A stretch of 64,000 nt of DNA from Aplectana chamaeleonis. Its lineage: Eukaryota; Nematoda; Chromadorea; Rhabditida; Cosmocercidae. Each line of letters begins with the position of its first letter. Position 1 is the first letter of the stretch. Below, one piece after another: positions 10,442-19,637 of the stretch. Where the stretch lies: the NCBI GenBank assembly GCA_029168955.1, contig JAPDOI010000010.1, positions 3,619,001 to 3,683,000 of the forward strand, given 5' to 3'. The notes beneath the pieces were generated by a model. It had not been told where the DNA came from. It ran no database searches and saw only the letters and a list, made by a program, of their open reading frames with translations. Position numbers and translations under genes: made by a program.

Positions 10442-10863
10442 TTCGTATTTACCATATCATCAACTGAGGCGTTAGTTCCCAAAGAATCAATCCACATCAC
10501 ATCAGCTAGGTAATAACAAACTTTGGAGTAATCACACTTTGAGAAATGCCGTCGGTAAGTCACAAAGCAGTCATTAGCTTGGGCACGAAATTCAAAAGAA
10601 ACACTGGCGAGATCGCTGGAACCTACTGGAGGTTTAGCTCTAACTTCATCAAGGAAGGTATTGTCATTAGTTAGCACTAAGTCAAGAGTGAGCAGACCCC
10701 TGATGGGTCCTTTGACATACTGATCGAAGTCATGAGTATTGACGAATTCAATAAAGGCTCCATTTGAAACACTGGATGATTTTTCTAGATCGTTCCAATC
10801 AATATCAGGAAAATTGAAATCTCCCACAACAACAGACCGATATTCGACTGTCACTAGGTTGTA
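10436..10863 (-). pseudogene. APE-type endonuclease C-terminal half
   Basis: Recognisable motifs are VVVGDFNFPDIDW (about residues 131-143 of the open frame that begins at 11223), LDLVLTND (180-187) and GSSDLASVSFEF (201-212). In active enzymes the last motif is SDH; here the catalytic His is Leu. The N-terminal half with the catalytic Asn and Glu motifs is missing. The roughly 120 codons upstream in the same open frame (11223-10864) do not look like endonuclease and are probably unrelated DNA that happens to be open. The frame breaks near 10436. Confidence 0.8.
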
Positions 10864-11620
10864 TTGACCAACTGATCTGTGTACTGCTGAGAGCAGGAAG
10901 GCGCTCTGTAAACTAACCAGGTGTGCACTTTCTGTGCTCACCAAAAATCCATCAATGTGCAAATGCTCAGCCTCCTGCCTGCCCCACGATAGAGCACCCG
11001 TGTTGGTGCAGGAGCAGGCAAGTGCAGGCACTCGCACCCCACCCAACTCGAAGGCAGAGCTCGAGGAGTGAACACTTGATAATGAAATGGATCGGTCTAA
11101 CCCCACATCGAGACGGCTCGTATGTACCGCAGGTTTGATTTTGGCGTTCCACGTGGAGCCATCGTCTGTCGGCACTGCGCACGCGAAGCAACACGCAGCG
11201 CGGCGATAAGCCCAGCAGTTCAACGCATCGTTCTCATCAGTTCAACTCTTCGACAAAATAGCCTCAGTAGTTCAATTCGAACGTCATTTCCCCCTAAAGT
11301 TCAACGCTCCGAATATGTGAGATCACAGTCGATTTCATCATTCCAACCATGTATGGGGCCATTTCGTTTCTCATCTTGGGATGTTTCGGGTTTTCGTTAT
11401 CCTCACGGATCGAAATTTCATTGTCCTCGATTCCTCCTGTTCAATATATAACCGAAGCACAAAAAAAACCCCAACACGCAACGTAAGTCTCTGTAAGCAC
11501 AAAAGTATCGAAACTGATAACTAATGATGGAGAAAGGGCTACATTCATTCTAGCTACAGAATTTTCATTGGGATGGTGAAGTGAGAAATCTAGCATGGGA
11601 TTTCAGCTAAACGCTTAGAG
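10864..11620. other. No recognisable gene
   Basis: The open frames over 10,864-11,451 are on both strands, overlap each other and show no domain. This is host or older repeat DNA at the 5' breakpoint of the CR1-like element. Confidence 0.4.
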
Positions 11621-11631
11621 CAGTTATCAGT

Positions 11632-12170
11632 GTTAGTTATTGTCGTTTCGGAGAACTTGTGCTTCAACAGACGAAAGGAGTTCCTCAGGGAGGTAACTTC
11701 AGCCCATTGTTAGCCGATATTGCAGTTTCCATGTTGGAGTATAGGTACTCTATAAGCGCGAAAATTGAAAATAACATACTTTTCAAACCTTTTAGATATA
11801 TGGATGACTTTGCTCATAATCCATAATAAAGATGAAACATTTGTGGACAGTCAAATTTCACTAATATACGAGAATGTATTGGAGCTCAAAAAGACGCACA
11901 ATAATCCCTATAAATGCAATTACTTGGACATTAGTATAGAAATAGTTAATAATAGAAAACGTACAAAATTGTATAATAAGACAGATGATTTTAATTTAAA
12001 AGTTAAAAGATTTCTTCATGCTCATTCTGATATTTCTATAAAAGTCAAAGCATATACAATCTAAACGGAGACCTTGAGATTAGCTAATATCTGTTCAAAT
12101 TTAGATTCCTTCACGGAAAACTCAAAGAAATTAAAATAGTTTAAATTGGAAACCTATATACACCAGAATT
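11632..12170 (+). pseudogene. Second reverse transcriptase remnant, different clade
   Basis: Plus-strand translation gives motif B as QTKGVPQGGNFSPLLADIA and motif C as FRYMDDF (catalytic YMDD) about 35 residues later. A one-base frame change follows, then KLYNKTDDFNLKVKRFLHAH and, after another frame change, TLRLANICSNLDSF. The PQGGN…SPLLAD plus RYMDD style differs from the CR1-like copy next door (YADD) and from retroviral RT. I recall similar RTs in various marine invertebrate genomes but cannot name the clade. RT motifs A and earlier are not visible, and the copy is truncated and frameshifted. Confidence 0.7.
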
Positions 12171-13150
12171 CGTAGAAGTAAATATGATAAAATGCATCTA
12201 TAAACAAAAAATGATAACATACAAGTTTAACCTAAGAGATGGAAAGAAAATTATAACACAATTGGTAAAAAGCATAACATGCTAAGTCTTCACTGTTGAT
12301 AGGTCGGTGTTCAATACTGTCCAGAATAAGGACCTGTGGTCATATGGACTTCATTCTGATACTGAGTGTATACTACAGCGTCTTGCCCTAATACCTCTTT
12401 CTAACGTTTCTAACACTACTTCACTCTGATCGGCTAATACTTTCGTATTCATCCTTCTTTCCCATCGATAGTTGTGTTCCCCACTGAGGAGCCCCGGCAG
12501 AGCTGTTTGATAGAGTTCGTCTGATTGTGAGGTCAGGGCCGAAACGAACTTTGTCAACTTCTCTTTGATACCTTTCCTCTTTTGATTAACTTGCTAGGAG
12601 TAATCTGAAGATTGGGTCAAATATAATTAGAAAATGACAATTCTTTCATTGTCCGTACTTGTAATATATTCTTATACACATGAACTTTACATACGTCGTA
12701 GTGTAATTTATCAAGACTTCGCGTCGCATGCACAATCATCCCAGTGATTGGTAGCAAACACGAATGTGATGACAAAAAGTGCTGCTTTGCTATGGGTAGT
12801 GCATTTACGTCCCCGGCACATCAATACATGCCATGAAATTCGGGGCCGTCTCGTGGCTCGACGCGCATAGCACGCGGAGCGGCTCTCTGACCTCCTTCGA
12901 TGCGTTCATGCATGCCGCCCCACTTGTCTGACTGCAACGGTCATTACCTTGAGCGCGGCGTGTGCATTTCTACGCCGGTGTATTCCCGTTGATAGCCAAT
13001 TAGTGATTGACAATGTCACCACGCGGTGACAGCCGCTAGCTCCCAACTTTCGGGGGGATCGCTACTGGCCTTCATAACTGATATGTTGTGGTGTTTCCAC
13101 ACCGAATCAAGAATGAAGATCACTATTGAAGGTTGGCGCAATTACGTTGC
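12171..13150. other. No recognisable gene
   Basis: AT-rich to about 12,700, then GC-richer to 13,050, with short open frames only. A small perfect hairpin (TGTCACC/GGTGACA, 4-base loop) sits at about 13,013-13,031. Confidence 0.4.
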
Positions 13151-13234
13151 CATATGCTATAACATAGGCGCACCAAGTTTGCACCATCCTTCATTGGTTG
13201 GCGCAGACTTGGTGCACCTATGTTATAGCATATG
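13151..13234. repeat. Near-perfect 32-bp hairpin
   Basis: Arms 13151-13182 and 13203-13234 both begin (each 5'->3' on its own strand) CATATGCTATAACATAGG and differ at two positions, with a 20-base loop. It could be a pre-miRNA-like stem-loop, a tiny foldback element or a MITE relic. No target duplication is evident. Confidence 0.7.
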
Positions 13235-14376
13235 ACGAAAGTATCCATAAGATTCATGCCGACTGTAAATATCGAACTGGCTCTTTGTTTCCTGGCTTTG
13301 CCTGATTCCGCACAGTTTGAAGTGTGTCAAGTCGGAAGGGCGCAGTTGACCTGTTCCAATCACGATCTGATCGTGCGGGAGAATATTGAACCTCGGCCCA
13401 CACCCTTGCGCAAGTTTTGCTGAAGGGAGAGCACGGGTATGTGGCGGAGGGAATCTCGCACGGTTGTTGTCGATGAGAATGTATTGTAAACATTTCATGC
13501 AACAACTTTATTAACCTAGCAGTGCAAATCGGAGTATTGATATTTCCGTTTCATGATGATCTACGACGACGCCTCCTAATTAGAAGTGAAGTCTTCGCCC
13601 GCTGCCGGTTTTCTTCCCTTCCAGTTAGAACCAGAGTTCGGCGTGAGGTGTGATGTATCGCAGAAGGGGATGGGGGTCGGACTCGTCGACATCCGGTGGG
13701 ATGGGGGGTCGGACCTTCGGTCAACCAAGAACCAAGATGGGCTTCTATCAAGGCGGGGGGGGGTTGAGAGCCATACCATTAGTATAAAAAATGACGGCAG
13801 AATGAGATCACAATAAGAGTTCAAAATGAAACTGGAGATCATGCTGAGAGAGCAAAATGAGACAGGAGATCAAAAAAGAAACTGAATAGTGAGAAACAGC
13901 CGCGAAAAAAAAAACAAGTGAGGCAAGAAATGAAATGGAGATGTAAAAATAAGGCAGGAACACACAAGAAGAGCTTACAATTCACTGGTGATGAAGAATG
14001 CAAGGCAATAGACGACAGTAGCATGGCCATCGTTAATGACTCTGACATGGAGGAGTCTTGGTCAGGTAAAGTGTGTCGCCAAAGCGCTCCTGGATAGCTG
14101 TGGTGTTCAGTATTCGTTGTCATCGAGGTCATTACAAGCGGACTATCCTGTCAACGAAATGACACAGAAGTTCTGGAATTTCGTAATCGAAGATGCATTT
14201 TTAGGCAATTTAGGATTTACAGGTTCGATCCCGCTAAAGGTAAAAATTTTCGCAATTCTGAGAAATAATGGATAGTTGACTGTTTGAGAAGAGCATTGCT
14301 CACTGTTTTCCCTTGCAATTTACTCCACGAAATTGACTCGTGTCCAAGATTCGATATCGCCTGAAGCATACGATTT
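13235..14376. other. No recognisable gene
   Basis: Includes a G-rich tract near 13,660-13,770 and a purine-rich stretch (13,780-13,980) with two AAAATGARACNGGAGATCA-like words. Open frames up to about 97 codons carry no recognisable domain. Confidence 0.4.
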
Positions 14377-14377
14377 T

Positions 14378-14660
14378 TATGCCCTGAGGGCATATAGATG
14401 CGGTTGCGGGCGCGGAACTTGCAATTTGGGTACGAATGTACGCATGTGAAAACGCACTCAAAATTTCATGGAAGCAGATTCAATCCGAACAGCGTTACAT
14501 AGGGTGGGTGGAGCCTGTTTTCATGCCCTGAGGGCAAATAGGTGCGGTATCGGGCATGAAAACCACGTACAGTGAATGGATATCCGGATGTGAAAACGCA
14601 CCCAAATTTTCATGGACGCAGCTTTAACACTTAAGAGACTGCGTGTCCACACTGCGCACT
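14378..14660 (-). repeat. Dispersed ~144-bp repeat, two tandem copies
   Basis: The word GCCCTGAGGGCA starts at 14381 and 14525. Each copy continues into TGAAAACGCACYCAAAWTTTCATGGA-like sequence. The same family occurs in the opposite orientation at about 20,308-20,590 with nearly the same spacing (143 bp). No coding sequence. Confidence 0.7.
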
Positions 14661-14883
14661 CACGGCTGTTTTGCCCCCCGCACCGCGTGTCCACACGGCG
14701 CACCCACGCCATAAAACTTTCAGTATTTTCTGAATTTCTAATGCGTCGAGTCCTTCTTTAAAACGAATAAATTCTTCATAATGTAACCTATCTACATTCA
14801 CATTAGTCATGCATTTTGAGTGTTCTCAGACAGTCGGGGCTTAGTACGTCAGCACAATACCGTTAGTACGCCAGGGCAAACCT

Positions 14884-15024
14884 GGCATACTAACGCTCGT
14901 TGTGTGCAGGAGCTGCTGGTTGCGGCAGCATATCCTGCCAACGTATGCTGGCATACTAACGCTCGCTGTGTGCAGGAGCTGCTGGTTGCGGCAGCATATC
15001 CTGCCAACGTATGCTGGCGCACTA
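14884..15024. repeat. 66-bp subterminal tandem repeat
   Basis: Two nearly identical 66-bp units start at 14884 and 14950 (GGCATACTAACGCTCG), with a partial third from 15016. They lie inside the left side of the TIR element and contain GCAGGAGCTGCTGGTTGC. Confidence 0.85.
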
Positions 15025-15059
15025 ACGCTCATTATCGACAGAATTTGGACTGCCACCCT

Positions 15060-15066
15060 CCTTACC
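15060..15066 (-). other. 5' splice site of the leader exon
   Basis: Minus-strand CACCG|GTAAGG, an excellent match to the donor consensus, located exactly where a signal peptide would end. Confidence 0.5.
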
Positions 15067-15129
15067 GGTGCTGGATATAATTATTGTCACGGCCAGCAGC
15101 AAGGAGAACATCCCCGCCGTGGTCCGCAT
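15066..15129 (-). CDS. Orphan first exon encoding a secretory signal peptide
   Basis: The ATG at 15129 is the first ATG after the putative start site. It opens a 21-residue stretch with the classic secretory plan: short basic start (MRTT), hydrophobic core SLLLAVTIII, then small polar residues SST. One base into the next codon lies a strong 5' splice site, so this would be a phase-1 exon, common for leader exons of secreted small proteins. If the site is not used, the frame runs 14 more codons to a stop at about 15,022. No downstream exon is visible inside the element. Function of the donor gene is unknown. The exon seems captured along with its promoter. Confidence 0.5.
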
Positions 15130-15233
15130 CCAGGAGGCTTCGCTCGCAATGGGGATGATCCCCTCAGCGTTCGAAAAATTAACTTCCGAACAGTGAAACA
15201 AGGTCACCTCCTCGGACTGGCCTCAAACGGCCA

Positions 15234-15238
15234 ACTGC
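15234..15238 (-). promoter_or_regulatory. Initiator-like start site
   Basis: GGCAGTTG with the A at 15236, which is close to the arthropod initiator TCAGTY. From here to the ATG at 15129 there is no upstream ATG, giving a clean 5' leader of about 107 nt. Start site is inferred. Confidence 0.4.
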
Positions 15239-15260
15239 CCCCTCAGCGAGACTGGCCGCC

Positions 15261-15267
15261 TTATATA
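15261..15267 (-). promoter_or_regulatory. TATA box (TATATAA)
   Basis: On the minus strand GGGTATATAAGG lies 31 bp upstream of the A of a GCAGTT initiator-like word at about 15,236, the normal TATA-to-start spacing. The next ATG downstream opens a signal-peptide frame. Confidence 0.55.
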
Positions 15268-15535
15268 CCCGCCGCCGTCGTACAAGAGGATGCTGCAATG
15301 TTCATTCGTATGAGACAAATCAATGGAAGAGTGTCAGCAGACACTAGGAGAGAGAGGCTGGTAATAACACGCGTGCCATGATAAAGAAAGCGTTAGTACG
15401 CCAGCACAAGCAACAGGAGCTCCTGGTCGCTGCAAGCATATCCTGCTGTTACCAGCAGCTACATCACAGGTGCTGCCGATCCCTTTGTGCCGGCGTACTA
15501 ACGGTATTGTGCCGACGTACTAAGCCCCGACTGTC

Positions 15536-15924
15536 CGAGTTCCCAGCAATTTTTCGACCATCTCCGGAAATTTCACTTTTCGATTTTTCGAGCTTATTTG
15601 ATCGAAGAGAAATTGTCCCAAACTTTGCTAAAGGGGGTTATTAAAATGATGGTTATCACGAAACTAAGGTTCTCTAGCTGATTGTCGGAATAGCAGTGAC
15701 ACCTACATATTCGGGATAACTGCAGTAGATCATCGTTTCGAATTTCGCTGCCTTGACCCCGAAGGTCATTTGAGTTGGTGCACCTGGTGTTTACTCTTGA
15801 ATTTCCAATGAAATTTCCGTCGAACGCGGTAAGATAGCCATCTTTCATCATTGTTTCAGATTTTGCTAAATTGCGAGAGGAGAATAACTTTGGGGGGGGG
15901 GTGAAAGCCTGTCAATAGTTCGAT
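15536..15924. other. No recognisable gene
   Basis: One 85-codon minus-strand frame without any domain. A G-run lies at about 15,892. Confidence 0.4.
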
Positions 15925-15967
15925 GCTCAAGATTTTTTACAAGGTGTTGAGTTGATCGCAAAACGCT

Positions 15968-16043
15968 TGGCTCCGGGCGAGATTGAACCAGCATCATATT
16001 CCCTTTCCGGGGGAGCGCCTTATCGCACTGCACCACCGGAGCC
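15968..16043 (-). tRNA. tRNA-like copy 1 (probable pseudo-tRNA)
   Basis: Ends pair as a 7-bp acceptor stem (GGCTCCG/CGGAGCC). The A box region is TGGTGCAGTGCG and the B box GGTTCAATC, both close to the pol III consensus. The anticodon-like loop is CCGGAAA, giving GGA (serine) but with C instead of U at position 33 and without the long variable arm of tRNA-Ser. A TTTT terminator follows after a few bases. Transcription looks possible; use in translation is unlikely. Confidence 0.5.
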
Positions 16044-16286
16044 CCAGCGCCGCTCTCCCTCAACTGCTCGGTAAATCTTCACCGAAGCAATCATCCTTTC
16101 ACCCGCATAACGGGATGAAACAGGTATACCGTCAGAGACTATCTAACAGTCGTAGACCTGTCAAGATGATGCCCTAGTTAAGTCTTACACGATTTTTTGG
16201 AAGTTTTTTTGCCGTAACTGCAGTTTAACGTCGCAGTGCACGTTATGGTATGTTTACACAAGGTGTTGAGTTGATCGCGAAACGCT

Positions 16287-16362
16287 TGGCTCCGGGCGAG
16301 ATTGAACCAGCATCATATTCCCTTTCCGGGGAAGCGCCTTATCGCACTGCACCACCGGAGCC
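16287..16362 (-). tRNA. tRNA-like copy 2
   Basis: Same as copy 1 with a T at the variable base before the anticodon stem. The downstream T-run is TTTC, so the terminator is weakened. Confidence 0.45.
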
Positions 16363-16604
16363 CCAGCGCCGCTCTCACTCAACTGCTCGGTAAATCTTCA
16401 CCGAAGCAATCATCCTTTCACCCGCATAACGGGATGAAACAGGTATACCGTCAGAGACTATCTAACAGTCGTAGACCTGTCAAGATGATGCCCTAGTTAA
16501 GTCTTACACGATTTTTGGAAGTTTTTTTGCCGTAACTGCAGTTTAACGTCGCAGTGCACGTTATGGTATGTTTACACAAGGTGTTGAGTTGATCGTAAAA
16601 CGCT

Positions 16605-16680
16605 TGGCTCCGGGCGAGATTGAACCAGCATCATATTCCCTTTCCGGGGTAGCGCCTTATCGCACTGCACCACCGGAGCC
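16605..16680 (-). tRNA. tRNA-like copy 3
   Basis: Intact A and B boxes and TTTT terminator. The variable base before the anticodon stem is A, which unpairs that position. Confidence 0.45.
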
Positions 16681-16923
16681 CCAGCGCCGCTCTCACTCAA
16701 CTGCTCGGTAAATCTTCACCGAAGCAATCATCCTTTCACCCTCGCATAACGGGATGAAACAGGTATACCGTCAGAGACTATCTAACAGTCGTAGACCTGT
16801 CAAGATGATGCCCTAGTTAAGTCTTACATGATTTTTTGAAGTTTCTTGCCGTAACTGCAGTTTAACGCCGCAGTGCACGTTATGGTATGTTTACACAAGG
16901 TGTTGAGTTGATCGCAAAACGCT

Positions 16924-16996
16924 TGGCTCCGGGCGAGATTGAACCAGCATATTCCCTTTCCGGGGTAGCGCCTTATCGCACTGCACCACCGGAGCC
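16924..16996 (-). tRNA. tRNA-like copy 4, 3-nt shorter
   Basis: Lacks three bases (ATG) between the anticodon and T arms compared with the other copies. Boxes and TTTT retained. Confidence 0.45.
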
Positions 16997-17237
16997 CCAG
17001 CGCCGCTCTCACTCAACTGCTCGGTAAATCTTCACCGAAGCAATCATCCTTTCACCCGCATAACGGGATGAAACAGGTATACCGTCAGAGACTATCTAAC
17101 AGTCGTAGACCTGTCAAGATGATGCCCTAGTTAAGTCTTACACGATTTTTGGAAGTTTTTTGCCGTAACTGCAGTTTAACGTCGCAGTGCACGTTATGGT
17201 ATGTTTACACAAGGTGTTGAGTTGATCGCAAAACGCT

Positions 17238-17313
17238 TGGCTCCGGGCGAGATTGAACCAGCATCATATTCCCTTTCCGGGGGAGCGCCTTATCGCACTG
17301 CACCACCGGAGCC
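17238..17313 (-). tRNA. tRNA-like copy 5
   Basis: Identical to copy 1 over the tRNA-like part as far as I can read. Its unit is truncated downstream at the inversion point. Confidence 0.45.
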
Positions 17314-17533
17314 CCAGCGCCGCTCTCACTCAACTGCTCGGTAAATCTTCACCGAAGCAATCATCCTTTCAAACTTCCAAAAAATCGTGTAAGACTTAAC
17401 TAGGGCATCATCTTGACAGGTCTACGACTGTTAGATAGTCTCTGACGGTATACCTGTTTCATCCCGTTATGCGGGTGAAAGGATGATTGCTTCGGTGAAG
17501 ATTTACCGAGCAGTTGAGTGAGAGCGGCGCTGG

Positions 17534-17609
17534 GGTGCCGGTGGTGCAGTGCGATAAGGCGCTCCCCCGGAAAGGGAATATGATGCTGGTTCAATCTCGC
17601 CCGGAGCCA
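17534..17609 (+). tRNA. tRNA-like copy 6, inverted
   Basis: Same sequence on the plus strand, with the acceptor 5' side changed (GGTGCCG), causing a G-A mispair, and the terminator T-run reduced to TTT. Confidence 0.4.
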
Positions 17610-17861
17610 AGCGGTTTGCGATCAACTCAACACCTTGTGTAAACATATTATAACGTGCACTGCGACGTTAAACTGCAGTTACGGCAAAAAAACTTCCAAA
17701 AAATCGTGTAAGGCTCAAGATTTTGTTGAACTTCACTACGATGTGTATTTGGGGGCTTTGAACAATCAAATGATGTTTCTTTCACGATTTTCAAAAGCAC
17801 CGTTGTTGTCCGCTGTTCGTTATCCGTTGGTAAACGTTTGAGGTTTCATTAAGATTTCGCT

Positions 17862-19345
17862 CAGGGGCCGGATTCATCAACGATAAAACCTTGGTTTTAG
17901 GGTATAATTTACTCCGCGGGCTAAATTTTTGCGATTCATCAGAAAATAAACCCCAATTTTTGGGGTATATGGGAGTATCCGATACATACCCTCTACTTCC
18001 CCACAACTCGCACTAAGTTCGAGTGCAGTTTGGAATGCGATCCGCGTTTGAGCTGCGGCTCGAAGAACAGTTAGTGCTGTGGGTGGCCGTTTGTGGGGTG
18101 TCAGCCAGGTGGCCAACAATCCATGCAACACGAATTTTCTCAGTCGCGATAATCTCTTTTGCACTGCTGACGAGCATTTTCGGTGCTCTCTTCATTTTTT
18201 TTCGACTACTCTTCTGATTTCGATATTCTCTGCTGCTATGTTCGATCTGTGCTTACAGTAAGGATACATTTTTCTCTATTTTCATTGTTCTTGGAGAAAT
18301 TAATTAATTATTTATTCATTTTATTCCATTATTTTCATTTATTCAGTTATTTATTTTTCTTTTCATTCAATATCTATTCATTTACCATTTCGATTATTTA
18401 GGAATTAACATTGTTGTTCTCTCACACATTTATTTGATCAATCGAATCTATGAATTTTCATTTGCTCGTTTATTTACTTTTTGCCTCAGTCATTTAAAGG
18501 TATCTATTTGATTATTCCATTCGATGCTACCGTGTTCATTTACTACTAAACAGCATCTCATATTACAAAGAATCTGATAGGTATTGTTTGAAGATTACAT
18601 CACAAAAAGTAAATAAACGAGTAAATGAAATTAATAGACTCGATTGATCAAATACACGTGTGAGAGAACAACAAAGTTGGTTCCTAAATAAACGAAATGG
18701 TAAATGAATGGATATTGAATGAAAAGAAAAATAAATGACTGGATAAATGAAAATAACGGCATAAAATGAATGAATAATTAATTATTTACTCCAAGAACAA
18801 TGAAAAAGAGAGAAAAATTAATCCTAACTGTAGGCACAGATCGAACATAGCAGCATATATTATAATATCGAAATCAGAAGAGTCGTCGAAAACCAAATGA
18901 AGAGAGCACCGAAAATGCTCGTCAGCAAGGCAAAACAGATGATCGCGACGGAGAAAATTCGTGTTGCATTGATTGATGGCCAACTGGCTGACACCCCACA
19001 AACGGCCACCCACAGCACGAACTGAGGCGGTATTAAGTATCGAGGTGGCGCGCGCCAGAACAAGCGCAAACGCGCTAAGCGGAGGAGGGAGCGTGTGAAG
19101 AATGAGACACCGACGAGCATAGCAGCCCGATATCAGTGATAGCGCGCGCTACCGTGATTTTTAATGCCGCCTCTGTTCTTCGAGCCGCAGCGCACACGCG
19201 GATCGCATTCCAAACTGCACTCGAACTTAGTGCGAGTTGTGGGGAAGTAGAGGGTACATTTGGGGTTTATTTTGGGGTATGAAGTGGAGTTAATTAAACT
19301 CGGGGTATAAATTACCCCAAATTTCGTTGATGAATCCTGCCCCTG
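17862..19345. mobile_element. Large foldback element with CAGGGGC termini
   Basis: Arms of about 620 bp (17862 to about 18,483, and about 18,604 to 19345) are inverted copies with scattered differences around a spacer of about 120 bp. The ends read CAGGGGCCGGATTCATCAACGA-like on one side and CAGGGGCAGG… on the other. CAGGGG ends suggest the hAT superfamily, but no 8-bp target duplication is clear. Both arms carry the same open stretch with hydrophobic segments (RIFSVAII, LLTSIFGALFI), which may be captured coding sequence or chance. The right arm contains a nested MITE. Confidence 0.8.
19025..19172. mobile_element. Nested MITE with CTG target duplication (148 bp)
   Basis: Imperfect ~31-bp inverted termini begin AGGCGGYATTAA and reach GCGCGCGC. 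CTG lies on both sides (19022-19024 and 19173-19175). The left arm of the surrounding foldback shows the same site without the insert. A CWG 3-bp duplication is known for Harbinger-group elements. Confidence 0.75.
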
Positions 19346-19502
19346 GTGTTCGTTTGGGGGAGGGGAGGGGGGGGGGGTGCTGATCATGAATCTGATTCCC
19401 ATTTTGAGATTTCTCATGAAATTTTTATCGGTTACAACAGAGAACTTCGTAGGTCAAAGTTTATGAGAAAATTCACCAGTAGGGCACTACATATGTAGTA
19501 TA

Positions 19503-19637
19503 CTGTGCTTATCTGGGCCAAATTCCGGTCAGCAATTGCGTCTCGACACGCTTTCCGGCCGCACGCTCCCGAGTCCCTCCCGGCCGCACGCTCCCCGCAA
19601 AGCGTGTCGAGACGCAATCGCGGACAGATAAGCACAG
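19503..19637. mobile_element. MITE with TA target duplication (135 bp)
   Basis: Ends CTGTGCTTATCTG are inverted at both sides, followed inward by ATTGCGTCTCGACACGCTTT in both arms. TA lies outside each end (19501-19502 and 19638-19639), as for Tc1/mariner-type elements. The left arm carries an extra ~10 bp. The centre has two copies of GGCCGCACGCTCCC. Confidence 0.7.

Larger units (their letters stand above)
8333..10863 (-). mobile_element. Decayed CR1-like non-LTR retrotransposon
   Basis: Read on the minus strand, the order is APE-type endonuclease (10863 to about 10436), linker (to about 10060), reverse transcriptase (to 8992), then an RT C-terminal segment (8507-8333) beyond a nested MITE. 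Endonuclease followed by RT is the plan of CR1/Jockey-group ORF2. The 5' part of the endonuclease and any ORF1 are absent, so this is a 5'-truncated or rearranged copy. I count at least three frameshifts (near 10436, 10058 and 9860) and stops at 9728-9730, 8402-8404 and 8330-8332. The copy cannot encode an active protein. The CR1 assignment rests on motif style and is moderately sure; L2 or another jockey-group clade is possible. Confidence 0.85.
14829..15535. mobile_element. TIR element carrying a promoter and leader exon (707 bp)
   Basis: The 44-bp terminal inverted repeats (14829-14872 and 15492-15535) begin GACAGTCGGGGCTTAGTACG and differ at one position. Subterminal sequence (GCGTTAGTRCGCCAGCA) recurs in inverted orientation just inside, at about 15012-15028 and 15389-15405, so a roughly 350-bp interior (about 15,030-15,388) sits between two copies of element sequence. 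That interior has the layout of the start of a protein gene. No transposase and no clear target duplication are seen, so the superfamily is unassigned. The plan matches what is called a Pack-TYPE element. Confidence 0.75.
15925..17724. repeat. Tandem array of ~319-bp tRNA-like units flanked by a 12-bp direct repeat
   Basis: Five units in direct orientation (tRNA-like part on the minus strand) start 318-319 bp apart at 15968, 16287, 16605 and 16924, with the fifth 314 bp later at 17238. The fifth is cut short at about 17,372 and joined to a sixth in inverted orientation (17,373-17,712). GCTCAAGATTTT borders both sides (15925-15936 and 17713-17724), which reads as a target-site duplication. The non-tRNA part of each unit includes AACGGGATGAAACAGGTATA and a CACGTTATGGTATG-like tail. 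Units differ by few substitutions and small indels. Confidence 0.88.

Noticed and set aside
15968..17609. Functional tRNA-Ser(GGA) gene cluster
   Set aside because: No U33, no long variable arm, copies with indels and stem mismatches, and embedding in a larger repeat. Pseudo-tRNA or a SINE-like unit fits better.
18023..18217. Small membrane protein gene
   Set aside because: The hydrophobic frame is shared by both arms of a foldback element, its start is arbitrary and it ends abruptly. Kept only as an observation.
17853..19353. 8-bp hAT target duplication around the foldback
   Set aside because: Flanking 8-mers ATTTCGCT and GTGTTCGT match at too few positions.
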